Source: Histoplasma ohiense (lineage: Eukaryota > Ascomycota > Eurotiomycetes > Onygenales > Ajellomycetaceae). From it: a DNA stretch of 64,000 nt. The translations under genes and the position numbers were made by a program. Below the pieces are notes generated by a model. It saw only the letters and a list, made by a program, of their open reading frames with translations. It was not told the origin of the DNA and did no database searches. The DNA lies in the NCBI GenBank assembly GCA_017607445.1, contig JAEVHH010000005.1, positions 2,113,001 to 2,177,000 of the forward strand, written 5' to 3'. This document shows, one piece after another, positions 35,740-46,331 of this stretch. How positions within the stretch are numbered: position 1 is the first letter of the stretch; the number at the start of each line of letters is the position of its first letter.

Positions 35740-36579
35740 TGTTCAGATGAGCGATGGCGAGCTATTTAGTAGGCGGCAGGTCCGTAAAGGTTCGATGGGC
35801 AAATTCACGGTCTTGTGGACCTGTTGACGAGGATCAAGTGCGACAAACACTCTTCATTCGCGAAGAGGAGCAGCAGTATCTCCAAAATTAACCCTGTTGT
35901 CGCGTTGGAATAGGACACAGTTGCAATTCGGTCATGGAGTGCTGGCTGGGGCGTTGTTAGCTTCACGCCAGCTCAGGATGGGTGAATGGACTGGACGCGC
36001 AGACGACCAATTCTAACTCGAGATTGCCAAGCACGGCTTTCGCTCTTCATCCAGTATGTATACACAGCAACAGCTCATCGTTGGTATGAAACTTCATGTC
36101 GTTTTAAATACTTTAATAAAACTACATAAACATAACTACAGACACACCTCCGGTATTTTTGCAAATAATATTTAGAAAACTGTTAGCCCATAATCAAGAG
36201 CACCCATCGTCTATGAAGAGAACAAAATAGCAAGTGCCTAAAGATGCTGCAAAGGGTATATGTTTATACATGTATGTATATTCTGTATGAAAATTTGACA
36301 ACTAGATCACTCGAAAATGGAATCAAAAGACAAAAGACAAAGACAAAAGACAGAGTCAAAGTTAGTGGATATAAACAAATGGCTGCCTCAAGCTGGCAAA
36401 ATCATTGAAAATCATCGTTTGTCCATTTAAGAATAGATATGGACGAGTCTTAAAGCAGGTGTATGGAATATATACATAAGTAGAAGACGGAGACTGGTAT
36501 ATACCGATATATACAGCAACAGTATTGTCGAAGAAAGAGAAATCAACAAAGAACACCTAGCGCCTTCGAATGCTGTTCA
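35740..36579. other. Intergenic region between two minus-strand genes
   Basis: 840 bp, AT-rich toward 36150-36560 with a short AAGACAAAGACAAAAGACA direct repeat near 36324-36351. No supported gene. Confidence 0.55.
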
Positions 36580-39500
36580 CTACCCAAAAGTCATCTTAAT
36601 ATCTCCATCTTTTCGTTCATCGTAATCGTTATCAGCCCACGCATTGTGGTTGAGATTAATACTGCCAAACCTTGGGCTGGCTCCTTGAGAGGGTATTGGC
36701 GATGGGGTTAAATTCATAGAGGACAAATCACGGGATAAGTCGTGGGATAAAGATGAAGATAAGGCCGGTGGTGAGTATGAAGGAGGGCTGACATAAGACG
36801 TATCAAAAGTCATCTGTATGTTGTCTTCATGGTTGTCATGGTTGACTTCGTCTGAGTTTCGTGGGCGGCCAATATCACTACGCGATGCTGTTCCCGAAGA
36901 TAAACGGTAAGGGTAGTCATCGGTTTCTCGCATCTCCGTATTCGATACCGTCTCGGAACTTGCCGAAGGCTTCTCATTTGATGAATATCGAGGCAGCGGG
37001 GACGGTGCATTGAGATCAATTTTTATCGGGGGTAGAGTGGACTCTAACTGTTTCACTTCCATTTGCTCCGATTCTAACTCGGCGCGGATAGCATCGATAT
37101 CAAACAGAACATGATCAGAAGCAGAACCGACACTGCTCTCGGTAGAATGTCGTGAAGCATGGTCTTTGTGATCGACGTCGTAAGTTTCCCACCCCTTTTT
37201 TTGGGCCAATTTTCCACGTTTGAAGAAACCAAACCTAGCTTTGTCAGGCTGTGCCTCTGCCTCTTTGCGTGCTTCATCGATTTCGCGAATCAACTCTCGC
37301 TGTCTTTCTGAATGTTTGTCCGGGTCAGGATCTTCGATTTCAGTAAACTCATCGCTCTCCACTTCCCAGCCTAGCTGTCGAAGTAGTTTTGGCATCGCCG
37401 CGCGATAGGCCATGTGCCCATTGACGAACTGTGTTGCATCCATGTTTTCAATGCCAGGAACATTCTCAACAGGAGCCAGACCGGCTACCCGCATAATTCC
37501 ACCGCTGGTTGCTCGGAATAGGTATCCCAGAATCCAATCATTGGAAGCATAGCCATTAACGAACCTGCCAGATACAACGCTTCGCGCTTTCATATATTCG
37601 TCTTTATTTGCGACAATTGGGGAACCGAACAAATAGACGTTTTGAATTAGCCCATAGGCACCTTTGCTCGCTAGCTCCTTCAAACAAGAGAAAATTACGC
37701 GTGATCCTAGAGAGAAGCCTATCAAGGTTATAGGTCGATTGCCTAGGTTCCGAGCAATGATGGAATCTGCCATAATGAGGCCGGTTGCATTGGCTCGAAC
37801 GAGGGAGACATTCCACGGATTATCAATCAAATACGAAAGCTTGGTTAACACAATTGGCAGTTGTAAAGACGCCATTAGAGCGACAAGGATAGTACTTCCT
37901 AGGACTTGCTGAAGGCCTTGAGTGAGAGCCTGTATTGGTGTTAGAATTACGAATTTGCAGATGATTCATCCATAAATGGTACAGCACATACCTCTGTAGC
38001 GAGAATATTAATAGTATCTCCCATACTTTGAAGCATCTCCGGTTCCCAAAGGACGGAATAGATATCACCTATGATAGGGTCCACAGTACTGAACGGTAAT
38101 CGGACGTCGTCGACTTTACCAGTCATCCACCCAGAAACGGTAACAATAAGGTTGACTCTTTTATTATTATGCAAGGGCCGATATTCAAACGTTTTTACGG
38201 CACCAGTTCTTCTATGGGACGCTCGGACTGCAATTGTTCCACCAGTAAGCGTAGCACCAGATGCTATGAGTGCTGTACCGCCAGCGCCTCCTAGGAAGGC
38301 ACCAGTCCCCGTGATTCCAATGGTAGAAAACCCTGCCGCAAGACCCGCACCAATAACTGGAGCAAGCAACCCTGCTGAGAGGCCAATTACCAATCCCCCA
38401 CCCACGGTTGCAAGGCCCATGATCATATATCTCTTCTTTAGCGCTTGTTTCCGCCGCGCTTCCATATTTTCTGCTTCATCCCAGGTCTCCTTACTTTTCT
38501 CCTCTTGCATTTCCAAAGCATCAATCACCCGCTTTTCAAACCGACATATTTGTGACCATGACACATTCAAGGACTCTCCAACTCGCTCCAATAATCGCCG
38601 TGAGCGAGCATCGTACGTTGAGTCGGCAATAAGAACTAAAAAGAGATCGCAGAGCACAGTCCATCGAATATCGATGTCAATACTTTCTGACGCCGGCATT
38701 TCGGACGGAGTTTTGACATTTGGTGAATCTTCACCGCCGCGGTAGTCGTACGGAGGGGGTAGTACGGATGGCGACGAGTGCGGTTCGGAAGCTACCGATG
38801 TTTCACTTGAACTAGGTGGCTTATCCTCCGCCGCAGAGGAAGTGGAAGGTCTGAACGTAGTCTCGCTACACATAGGGTTTTTAATTCGCGAATTTCTCAT
38901 AAGTGGTGGGACAAGGTCGGCTGGTTGGACACCATGCTCTGCCAGCTGCTCGATCATGATTTGTTCCGCAGAGTCAATATCCATATGTGTATACAGCCGT
39001 ATCATCATCTGTTGGCCCCATTTGGCCATGGAATCGATTGCCGAAACTATGTACTTCTTTGTGGATCTTGATGGATGAATAGCTTCAACCTCTTTTACCA
39101 TTTGATAGATCATTAGCCTTGTCACCCCAACGTATGCAATTCTTTGTCCTTCGGTTAGAAGATCTTTCGTGGCTTGTAATTGCGCGAGAGGATCTCGTTG
39201 TTCTTCTTCAACCCCAATTGCGTTGCTTTCTGGCTCCTTGAAAAGGTATTTCGTATCGTCGTCTAGACTGGTGACTGACTGTGCATCTTCGTCAATCTGG
39301 ACCCTAGTGTATCCTTTCCCAGCACCCCCCAACCCCTGATATACAGCTGCATCATCTTCCTGGGGTGCTCCGCGAGCAACAATCCTGCCATAATCGTCAT
39401 AAACATCAAATCCCCCCAAAGCTGGCATATCTTTCCAGTCATCTTCATCAAGGTTGTCGTTTTCATTGACCTCATCCTCGTCTACAGCAATACGTTGATG

Positions 39501-40052
39501 TGACCATTCCGAAACGAAAGCCCCCTGGCTTGACCCGCGCTTGTGGCTGTTTGAAGCCTCGGAGTCTTGTGACTGGGGCTTGTCTGGATTCTCTGATATG
39601 TCGGGCGGATCTATCGTCGGGAGTTCTTTCGCCATATTGGAGAGACTAATAGTAGATGTGGATTGCGAAACACGTTCCTTCTGAGTCGACTGCAAAATTA
39701 TGTTGGATGTGGTAGTAAACGCTGCTTCGTCATTTTTCGATAAGCTTGACTCTTGTGTGCTTTCCTTCGCAGTTTTCATCTGATTCTCAGGGCCTGGGAG
39801 TTCATCGTTGTTCGGCTGCGCGGACTGGTTCATGTTTTGGATAGGCAATCCAAATTCGTCAATATCGGCAAGCTGTAATTTTCCTTCTGTGTTTGATTTT
39901 ACAAGGTTTGCCATTTCTAGTTTATTCGCATCAGTGCTCGAGAGTATTGAAGAGCAAGGTGGTGTCAGCGCCCCGTTTTCTCCAGCTTTTGCTGGGGCAG
40001 CAGCAGTTTCGGAGAAATCCAGGCATTTCGAAGCATCGGCAACGGGGTTCAT
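36580..40052 (-). CDS. DUF726 (TMCO4/Mil1-like) membrane alpha/beta-hydrolase
   Basis: Two exons give 1136 aa: 40052-37992 and 37929-36580, separated by a 62-bp gtatgt..cag intron. The N-terminal ~350 residues are acidic and disordered. A helical region follows. A Gly/Ala-rich hydrophobic stretch with two membrane passes comes next (RYMIMGLATVGGGLVIGLSA; LLAPVIGAGLAAGFSTIGIT). The hydrolase core then has the strand NLIVTVSGWMTG and a nucleophile elbow GFSLGSRV with Ser near residue 760; this Ser sits just after the splice junction region. The disordered C-terminal tail is Ser/Pro-rich. DUF726 proteins are lipase-like membrane proteins; yeast Mil1 is linked to vesicle-coat recruitment. Substrate unknown. 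Domain call firm, role not. Confidence 0.88.
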
Positions 40053-42239
40053 TATAGTAACCTGGAACTTTATCGTTTACGTTGAGAGATGCGTTATTTC
40101 GAATGAGAAGTTGGTGGACCGTAGTAATCAGATTGCTTGACGCATCCGTAGTCCGTCAACTCGACCCTGAGATAGAACAGGCCATCGACGAAGGTGAGGG
40201 CGGATGAGCGCTGTCAAAGCCTCCCGATTGTGCTGCTCATTCAGCTAACCCTGTTACTTCAAACGCCGCCCTCACTCTCCACTCTTCAATATATTGACGA
40301 TGGGGAAAGATATCAGCTATTATTTCCGGTGATGGGTGCGGAAGGTGACAAGATGGCAAACAAGAAGGTCGCCCTGACGCGCCCGAGGGACCTTTCTTCC
40401 AGGCCTTTGAAGAGTGAAATAGAATGTCAGCGCTTCACGACTGCAGCATAATTTCTATGAAATAAAGTACTGCTGTTTGTATTCAAATGCCCATTCCTAT
40501 CTTGTTGTTCTGATATACCACCATCAGGTTGTCTGAGCCTTGGGGGAAAACAGATGAGGCTCGGCTAAACCTTCCTTCCGTAATCGAAATTTGAGTGGAG
40601 TCTTACCCAAGATTCCACAACACGCGTTTGAACTTGACCCAATGCTGCGAAAGATCCATCCAAAGACTTACATTCTACGGTTGGTTTTCATTTCGAGGGC
40701 TAAATATTTATCACAAGCATCTTATTTGCTTAACTTTGGAACTCAAAAGCCATTGTAGGGTTAGCATATATTTCCGTACAGGGAATATTGGCTATTCTCA
40801 CTGGATTTGGGAACCTCAACAAACATTCAGTCTGTCTGCCGGATGTAATAATGGATGTCTTTTCATTCATCATAATATAGGGGAACATTCTATGATACTG
40901 TAACTAGTAAAAATTACCAACATCGCATTGTCGCACGAAGATTAAGGAATTTCTAGGTCCGAAAGGCGAAAACGACTTGAAGCCAACCTATTGAGAAATC
41001 AACCAACCCCCATTCTGTTCAAATCTGTGATGGGAAATGCCTGACTCTACTTTTAATCCTAAACGGAAGGCTATTAATATACCAAGATCAAACGGAAAAA
41101 CTTGCAGACTTCCGGCTTAGAATCCCGGGTGAGTAGACTAAGTGCACCTTAGTCAAATACACCTCTTTTCCGTGCAAATTCCGACTCGGACGATTTTTCT
41201 GGGACAATCTGGAATTTATCTCTGTTGACGATTGAACCATGAATCGAGCATTGTTTCGGAGACCTCACTTTGACTGCTTCGGCATTATCCTGCGAGTGTC
41301 TGGCACAAATCAGGTGCTCTTTGGTATCCCATATCCGTGGTTTACTCTCCCATCTCTAGGTGATTTCATGGATGGGGTGTTAAGATCGAGGGAAATAGCG
41401 GAACAAGACTGAATCAAAAATCGTCTATTTTTATTCCGTCAGTTTCGGCATCATTAGCCCTGCCGAAAAATGAATGGAGCATCATTGATCCCGGGGATTT
41501 TGTGGTGTGAATCTGTGATGATCTCGATGATTTTCACAGTTATTTAGCTGAGGGAATTTCCTTTAGCTCTCATCATACATTCCAACAAAGAATTTCCACC
41601 TTTGTGAACATACCAACATCACCTTAATCACCCACTTGACGTGTCCGGATTGTTATTATCATATCGCCCTAGAATCTAACCCTCCTCTATCCATGGATGG
41701 TGTGTAGATCGGGTGATCTGCAACATCACCAGCAGAATGGGGCGTAATAGTCCGAGTTTGTTGATATTGAGCGGTACGATGTTACTTACCATATATGGCT
41801 GGGCTCTTACCGGGAAGCCTTATCATAGAGTCACTGAGAGCGGTGGATGAGGCTCAAAAAACGAGTGGCGATGGCGATACAAGCAGAATTCCGGAAGAAA
41901 AAGCACTCGACAAACGAGGCGAGATGGGTGGCACCATGGCCAATGACATGTTTCACTCACCACATTCCCGGTCCTAGACTGCTGGGTAAGCTTCTATTAA
42001 TGACTCTGCTCAGTATATCTATCCAGCCTCAATCGACTCATCCAGTTGAATTTCTCTGAACAAGTCTCGGTCATCACTTCGATCAGGAGTTTGGTTTAAT
42101 CCAGCTTACAGAGCGAGAGACTTCTATCAAGAATTAAATATACCGCATTATTGTCCCAAGTTATTGAGTTCTGGTCTCCCAGAGGGATCTTTACTGTCGC
42201 ATCGGTTAGGATTCTCGTCATATCTAAACGCGGCGAGCC
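40053..42239. other. Divergent 2.2-kb spacer
   Basis: It separates the divergent starts at 40052 (-) and 42240 (+). No frame looks coding; the 85-codon plus frame at 40194-40451 has no family features. No obvious transposon ends or tandem repeats. Confidence 0.5.
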
Positions 42240-43983
42240 ATGTCGTCGGAAATAGGTACGGCCCTCTTCTCTGGTCCCAACTCGTCGAAGCTAATAGGGG
42301 TCGACACAGCTCCCATCCTTCAAGTGACAGGGCTAGGCCTCAAGCTTTCCTTGTCATTGAATATTGTCGCCTGTGAGGTAGCAGCTGATGGCATAGATGT
42401 ACATAGCATTGCGAAGGGCGTCTCTTTATACGTGACGGCTTTGAAGCATGTTGGGCAAAGTCTCCAGGCGGCGGATTCTTCGCATTCGTCATCAGCTTTG
42501 CGCACTGCACAAGAAATTAGTAAACAGAGCCAATCAATATTTTCTGACTTTGAGAAAATGTTGGAACAATCTAAGCGAAAGGATGGAGGCTCGGTTCAGG
42601 AACGGTTCAAGCGTTGCTTCAGAAAGCAGCATGTTATGTATTTGCTGGCTCATCTTGAGGCGTTGAAGTTGAGCTTGATGGTAATGTTTCAAATCCTCCA
42701 ACTTGGGAGGCTTCTTAAAAGGTACTGTAAAATTGTTTCAATTTTTTCTTCTTAAAAAATCTGGAAAGCTAAAGAGTAAATATATATACAGGAATACGTC
42801 AAATTCTGTGGGAACCGATACCATCCAAGAAGAGCGTGACGAAATTCAAAACACGATAATCGCCCGACATTGGTCGATATATCGGCTTAATAGGCTACAT
42901 AGCCACGCTATTTGTGAAGCCGCGGAATATCTTCAAAGTGCAGGCCGCCCCAGGTTGCCTAATCCCGGGACTGGATTGCCACCGCTATCCACCATACCAA
43001 CAAAATTGCCCACAATATCACCTGGGGACCTCAATGACTCCCTCTCACCGGTATCACAGGACGTCACGAACATGATTCGTATATCCTCCCACGAGATTGA
43101 TGATCTAGTTACTCAGTGGACTCAAGTGGGCGGCTTCCAGGAACTACACGCAGAAACGCGCCGACGGCATCATGTGTCATTTGCATCTGATATGGAGAAC
43201 GATGATTGCCGCAACGGTTTGGAAGGACACGGCACTCAAGGTCAGCGTGCTGACCTTGAATGCATTGCCTCTCATGGGAGGAGACCTTATCGTCAAGCAG
43301 CAAAACTCGCCACTGAATTTCGAAACGATTATTCTAGCCTTCAAGCGCGGGTTGATAGCGATACTGAAGAGTCGAGCGATATTGATGCGCAAACTAGACG
43401 CGGAAAAACAGTTAGATTTTCTCCTAGTGCCAATACGTCGGTAACAGAGGAACGCAACAGTCACAGAAGAAACGGCGGGCCCATCAGCATTCATACAGGC
43501 AGGGATAAACCAAAAACCTCACCCTCTCAAGTCCGAATCCCAACTCCGGAATTCCATGCGGATAAGCAGCAGAAATCCTATGGGCACCCACACCCGTCGC
43601 CAAGCAGCCCGCGGACCCTTCCCGGAGCCATCCCTGAACGACAGCCACAAATATATAGGACCCCTAACTTATCGCCTAGCACCGGTCCTTGTTCACTTGC
43701 GTCCAGCCCCACCCACCGGCAATATACTTCCAATGCATATCCTTCTTCCCATTCGTATCATAATGCAACGCCTGCGCCCTCATATTCCCCTCCAATGGAT
43801 ACCGGCAACCAACCCTACACAAACACTTCCTTTTCCACGGAACATCCCTATTATCAGCAAAATCACCATGTCGACTCCCATTCACGCAGGAGGAGTAATA
43901 ACTACGCTACTGTGCAACCGCCACGTGAGCGCCAGCCAAGGATGACGACACAGAACGACGGAAGCTTCTCAAATGATCACTAG
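42240..43983 (+). CDS. Uncharacterised protein with STAND-N-terminal-like helical domain and Pro/Ser-rich tail
   Basis: Two exons give 557 aa: 42240-42721 and 42792-43983, with a 70-bp gtactg..cag intron that restores GRLLKRNTSNSVGTD. The first ~200 residues are helical, with a hydrophobic opening (VTGLGLKLSLSLNIVACEVA) and amphipathic helices (AQEISKQSQSIFSDFEKMLE; LAHLEALKLSLMVMFQILQL). They resemble the N-terminal domains found on fungal NACHT/STAND and related proteins. No nucleotide-binding motif follows. The rest is low-complexity Ser/Pro/His/Gln-rich and basic, probably disordered. This could be a free-standing adaptor in a STAND-type signalling context, but that is inference. I do not recognise a defined family. 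Confidence 0.7.
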
Positions 43984-44447
43984 ATGGAGCCGCTATTACA
44001 ACGACTGTGATATGAGTTTTACTGTTATTGTTAATTGCAATCATATGTTTTGAAACAGGAGTTGGTGATATCTTGATTTTGTGATATATTATTATCCTAT
44101 TCATTCACATAAACTCATACAAGCTTTTTTTCATTCTCTTAAACTTTTTGAGAACGTTTCGGCTTCCCTTGCACACTACGCGTGATGGAATGAAACGATC
44201 GAGGTTGCCTTAATCGCCATGTTTCATCCACTACTGCCATATTTCCGTCGTGGAATCTATCAACCTAGCACCCCCTCACCGCTATTTACTCTTTGTTAAT
44301 TGTAGAAATATCATTTATGAGCCACGTATTGACCCCTTCCAAACCCTGACATCATATCTCCATAGGCCCGTGGCCACAAGAACCCTAGATCATCAAGCCC
44401 TTGGTGCTTCTAGAAACAAAATAGTGATGTTTTGTACAGTACATGTA
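43984..44447. other. Spacer left of the Tc1 relic
   Basis: 464 bp with no gene. Its right end (44434-44451) carries GTACAGTACATGTACAGT, which recurs as a near-identical direct copy at the far side of the Tc1 relic (46029-46046). Confidence 0.55.
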
Positions 44448-44469
44448 CAGTGGGGGGAGATAATTATAC
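44448..44469 (+). repeat. Left terminal inverted repeat of the Tc1 relic
   Basis: Begins CAGTGGGGGGAGATAATTAT; preceded by TA at 44446-44447. Confidence 0.9.
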
Positions 44470-44576
44470 GTACAGTACAATTAGCGGCTCAGCGCGTCAA
44501 CCCATATTATTATCCATGGTTTCATCCTGCATTCCTTCACCACCACCTCCCTGATATCCATGCAAGCACTTAAAAA

Positions 44577-45960
44577 ATGCCAGGCAGGGGTTCAAATGTG
44601 GCTCACATCATTATCCAGCATATTCTTCTACTATATGAGCAGAATCAGACATTCTCATTCATTGTCTTCTGTTTGAAGATACTTCACTCTACTATCTTCT
44701 CTATTAGTTATCTACTGTGAAATGCATTGAAAGAACTCTCTAATCAGCTCTAAAAAGAAATCTGACAGATCTTCTAAACTCTCTGCTTGTGATGAACATC
44801 AATTAATACACACTGTGAGTCAAAATTCATTTGATACTCTCATCTCATTTCAATCATCATCAAAGTCTGTTCACTCTATTGTCATCAAAATCATTCAATC
44901 ATATTTCAAGAAGAATGACTGAAATGCTTTCAGATCTTGTTCAAAACTCTTTTTAAAGTCTCTACACAAACAAAATCAGTGAAAATTCTGTTATAATCAT
45001 GAGAATTGACATCTAGAAGATTGAGTCTGTGCAAGCTTCTCAGATAAGTTCAATTTTGAGATTGATTTGAATGTATCAAGCACATTTGTACACTGCTTAT
45101 ATGATCAGATCTTTAAGAATCAATATCTTCTGCTTATGTGACGGGTTAGCACCCGTTAGTAGTTAACTTACGCAACCAACTCCCCTCCGTCACCCGCTCG
45201 TCCTTGTCATCGCGACCCCGCTCCGCATTCGCGTAGTTCCTAACGATTCCTCCGCGTAACCCTTAATGTTCTTCCGCCCCGCGCTCCACTGTGGCGCGGC
45301 TCCTGATATTCTTCCGTCCCGATCTCTCCCCTATAAGAACCCCCTTCGTACGACCTTTCCTTCTGATCTCTTTTCTCTTTCTTTCTTCAATCAATTCGTA
45401 ATCTGTATTTAGGATAGTCCTTAGTCCGTTAATCGGTAGTACGCCCGTTACAGCTTACATTCAAATCTGAGTGTGTGACAGTTGAAGTGTGGGCTGCTAT
45501 AAGCTGGGATTTCAAATCAGAGCATGTTTTTCTTTCATCTAAAGTCTGGATGAATTCCTCACACTATATCAGCATTCTATCTGAATTCAGCTATCCCCAT
45601 TATGAGAGAATCTTTGAGAAACATGGAATTGCATATTGAATGAATGATGGTGCGCCTTATCATACCTCTAAGGCAGTAAAGGAGTGGGCAAAGAATGTGT
45701 GGATGAATCATGAAGTATAGCCTGCACAATCCTCTGATTTAAATTCAATTGAGAATCTCTGGATGACTATGAAGTGCTGTGTATCAAAGATAAGACATAA
45801 GATACACTCTACAGAGCAGATGAAGAATGAATTACAGAAGATATGAGATTCTATTACACAGAAGAAGATATCATGTATAATTAACTCTCTATATTCTATT
45901 CTATATAATACTCTACTGTCAGGGCTATATTTAATATATTGGTTGAGATATTTGAAATAA
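44577..45960 (+). pseudogene. Tc1-type DDE transposase relic, interrupted by a solo LTR and stop codons
   Basis: A start at 44577 reads MPGRGSNVAHIIIQHILLLY, resembling the N-terminal helix of Tc1 transposases. Coding sense then decays up to the LTR at 45137. After the LTR a single frame from 45481 to the TAA at 45958-45960 still shows the catalytic part: VEVWAAISWDF, NDGAPYHTSKAVKEWAKNVW with the second catalytic Asp, and PAQSSDLNSIENLW with the third. In-frame stops lie at 45637-45639 (TGA), 45718-45720 (TAG, where Trp is expected before PAQS) and 45844-45846 (TGA, in KI-stop-DSI). All three are explained by TGG to TGA/TAG, i.e. G-to-A change on the coding strand. The element cannot encode active transposase. 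Confidence 0.88.
45137..45452. mobile_element. Solo LTR of a retrotransposon, nested in the Tc1 relic
   Basis: The 316-bp block starts TGTGACGGG and ends CCCGTTACA (short imperfect inverted ends, TG..CA). It is flanked by a perfect 5-bp direct repeat GCTTA (45132-45136 and 45453-45457). It holds a TATA-like CTATAAGA at about 45331 followed by CT-rich sequence, as expected for an LTR promoter. It is clearly more GC-rich than the relic around it. No internal retrotransposon genes remain, so it is best read as the product of LTR-LTR recombination. Confidence 0.9.
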
Positions 45961-46007
45961 TAGAGTGTTGCAATATTCTTGGTTGATGCAAAAAAGCGCT
46001 AGTGTAT

Positions 46008-46029
46008 GTATAATTATCTCCCCCCAGTG
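46008..46029 (-). repeat. Right terminal inverted repeat of the Tc1 relic
   Basis: Reverse complement of the left end with one mismatch at the third base; followed by TA at 46030-46031. Confidence 0.9.
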
Positions 46030-46142
46030 TACAGTACATATACAGTACAATATTTGGAGTAATGATAGATATCTTTTGAAAGTCCAGATACGTAACGCTC
46101 TCACATTTGTTTTAATACTGATGGCACCTTGCTGATTAATAA

Positions 46143-46331
46143 ATGCCTCCCGCGGCCCCTGATGCTCTGTGGAAGGCAGCAAGGATGTCTTGGAGTATCC
46201 CTAAGGCAGGGAACCTCCTCTGGAGGTTGTGCCACAGAAGAGTAGTGACAGGAAAAGACCTGCACTGTATTGACCCCGAGAGACAGTTATGCCCCATCCA
46301 TGGATGCGATTTCAGCATCCATCGCATTTGA
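46143..46331 (+). pseudogene. Probable LINE remnant: reverse-transcriptase zinc-binding (zf-RVT-like) fragment
   Basis: A 62-residue plus frame reads ALWKAARMSW, PKAGNLLWRLCHRRVVTGKD and LHCIDPERQLCPIHGC. This is the typical order of the zinc-binding region after the reverse transcriptase in fungal non-LTR elements (aromatic-LWRLLH-R-x-TG-x-x-L ... CPxxxC). It ends at a TGA. Further shifted-frame fragments downstream to about 46560 (GSQTPRVKSGSRSK; TAHFQTAMWVLWEIF) look like the same protein after indels and stops. No reverse transcriptase or endonuclease part is present. It may also be a domesticated or coincidental frame; recognition is by eye only. Confidence 0.5.

Larger units (their letters stand above)
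44448..46029 (+). mobile_element. Degenerate Tc1/mariner DNA transposon
   Basis: Terminal inverted repeats of 22 bp (44448-44469 and 46008-46029) begin CAGTGGGGGGAG on the left and CACTGGGGGGAG on the right. They differ at one base and are flanked by TA on both sides, as in Tc1/mariner insertions. The element is 1582 bp as it stands and about 1261 bp without the nested solo LTR and duplicated target, the usual Tc1 size. It encodes a broken transposase in the + direction. The interior is strikingly AT-rich, consistent with repeat-induced point mutation. Confidence 0.9.

Noticed and set aside
37947..37991. Read-through end of the DUF726 first frame (after ILATE)
   Set aside because: It follows a GTATGT donor; splicing to 37929 continues the hydrolase domain.
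40194..40451. 85-codon plus frame in the divergent spacer
   Set aside because: No family features, lies within 150 bp of the divergent start and has no plausible splice partners.
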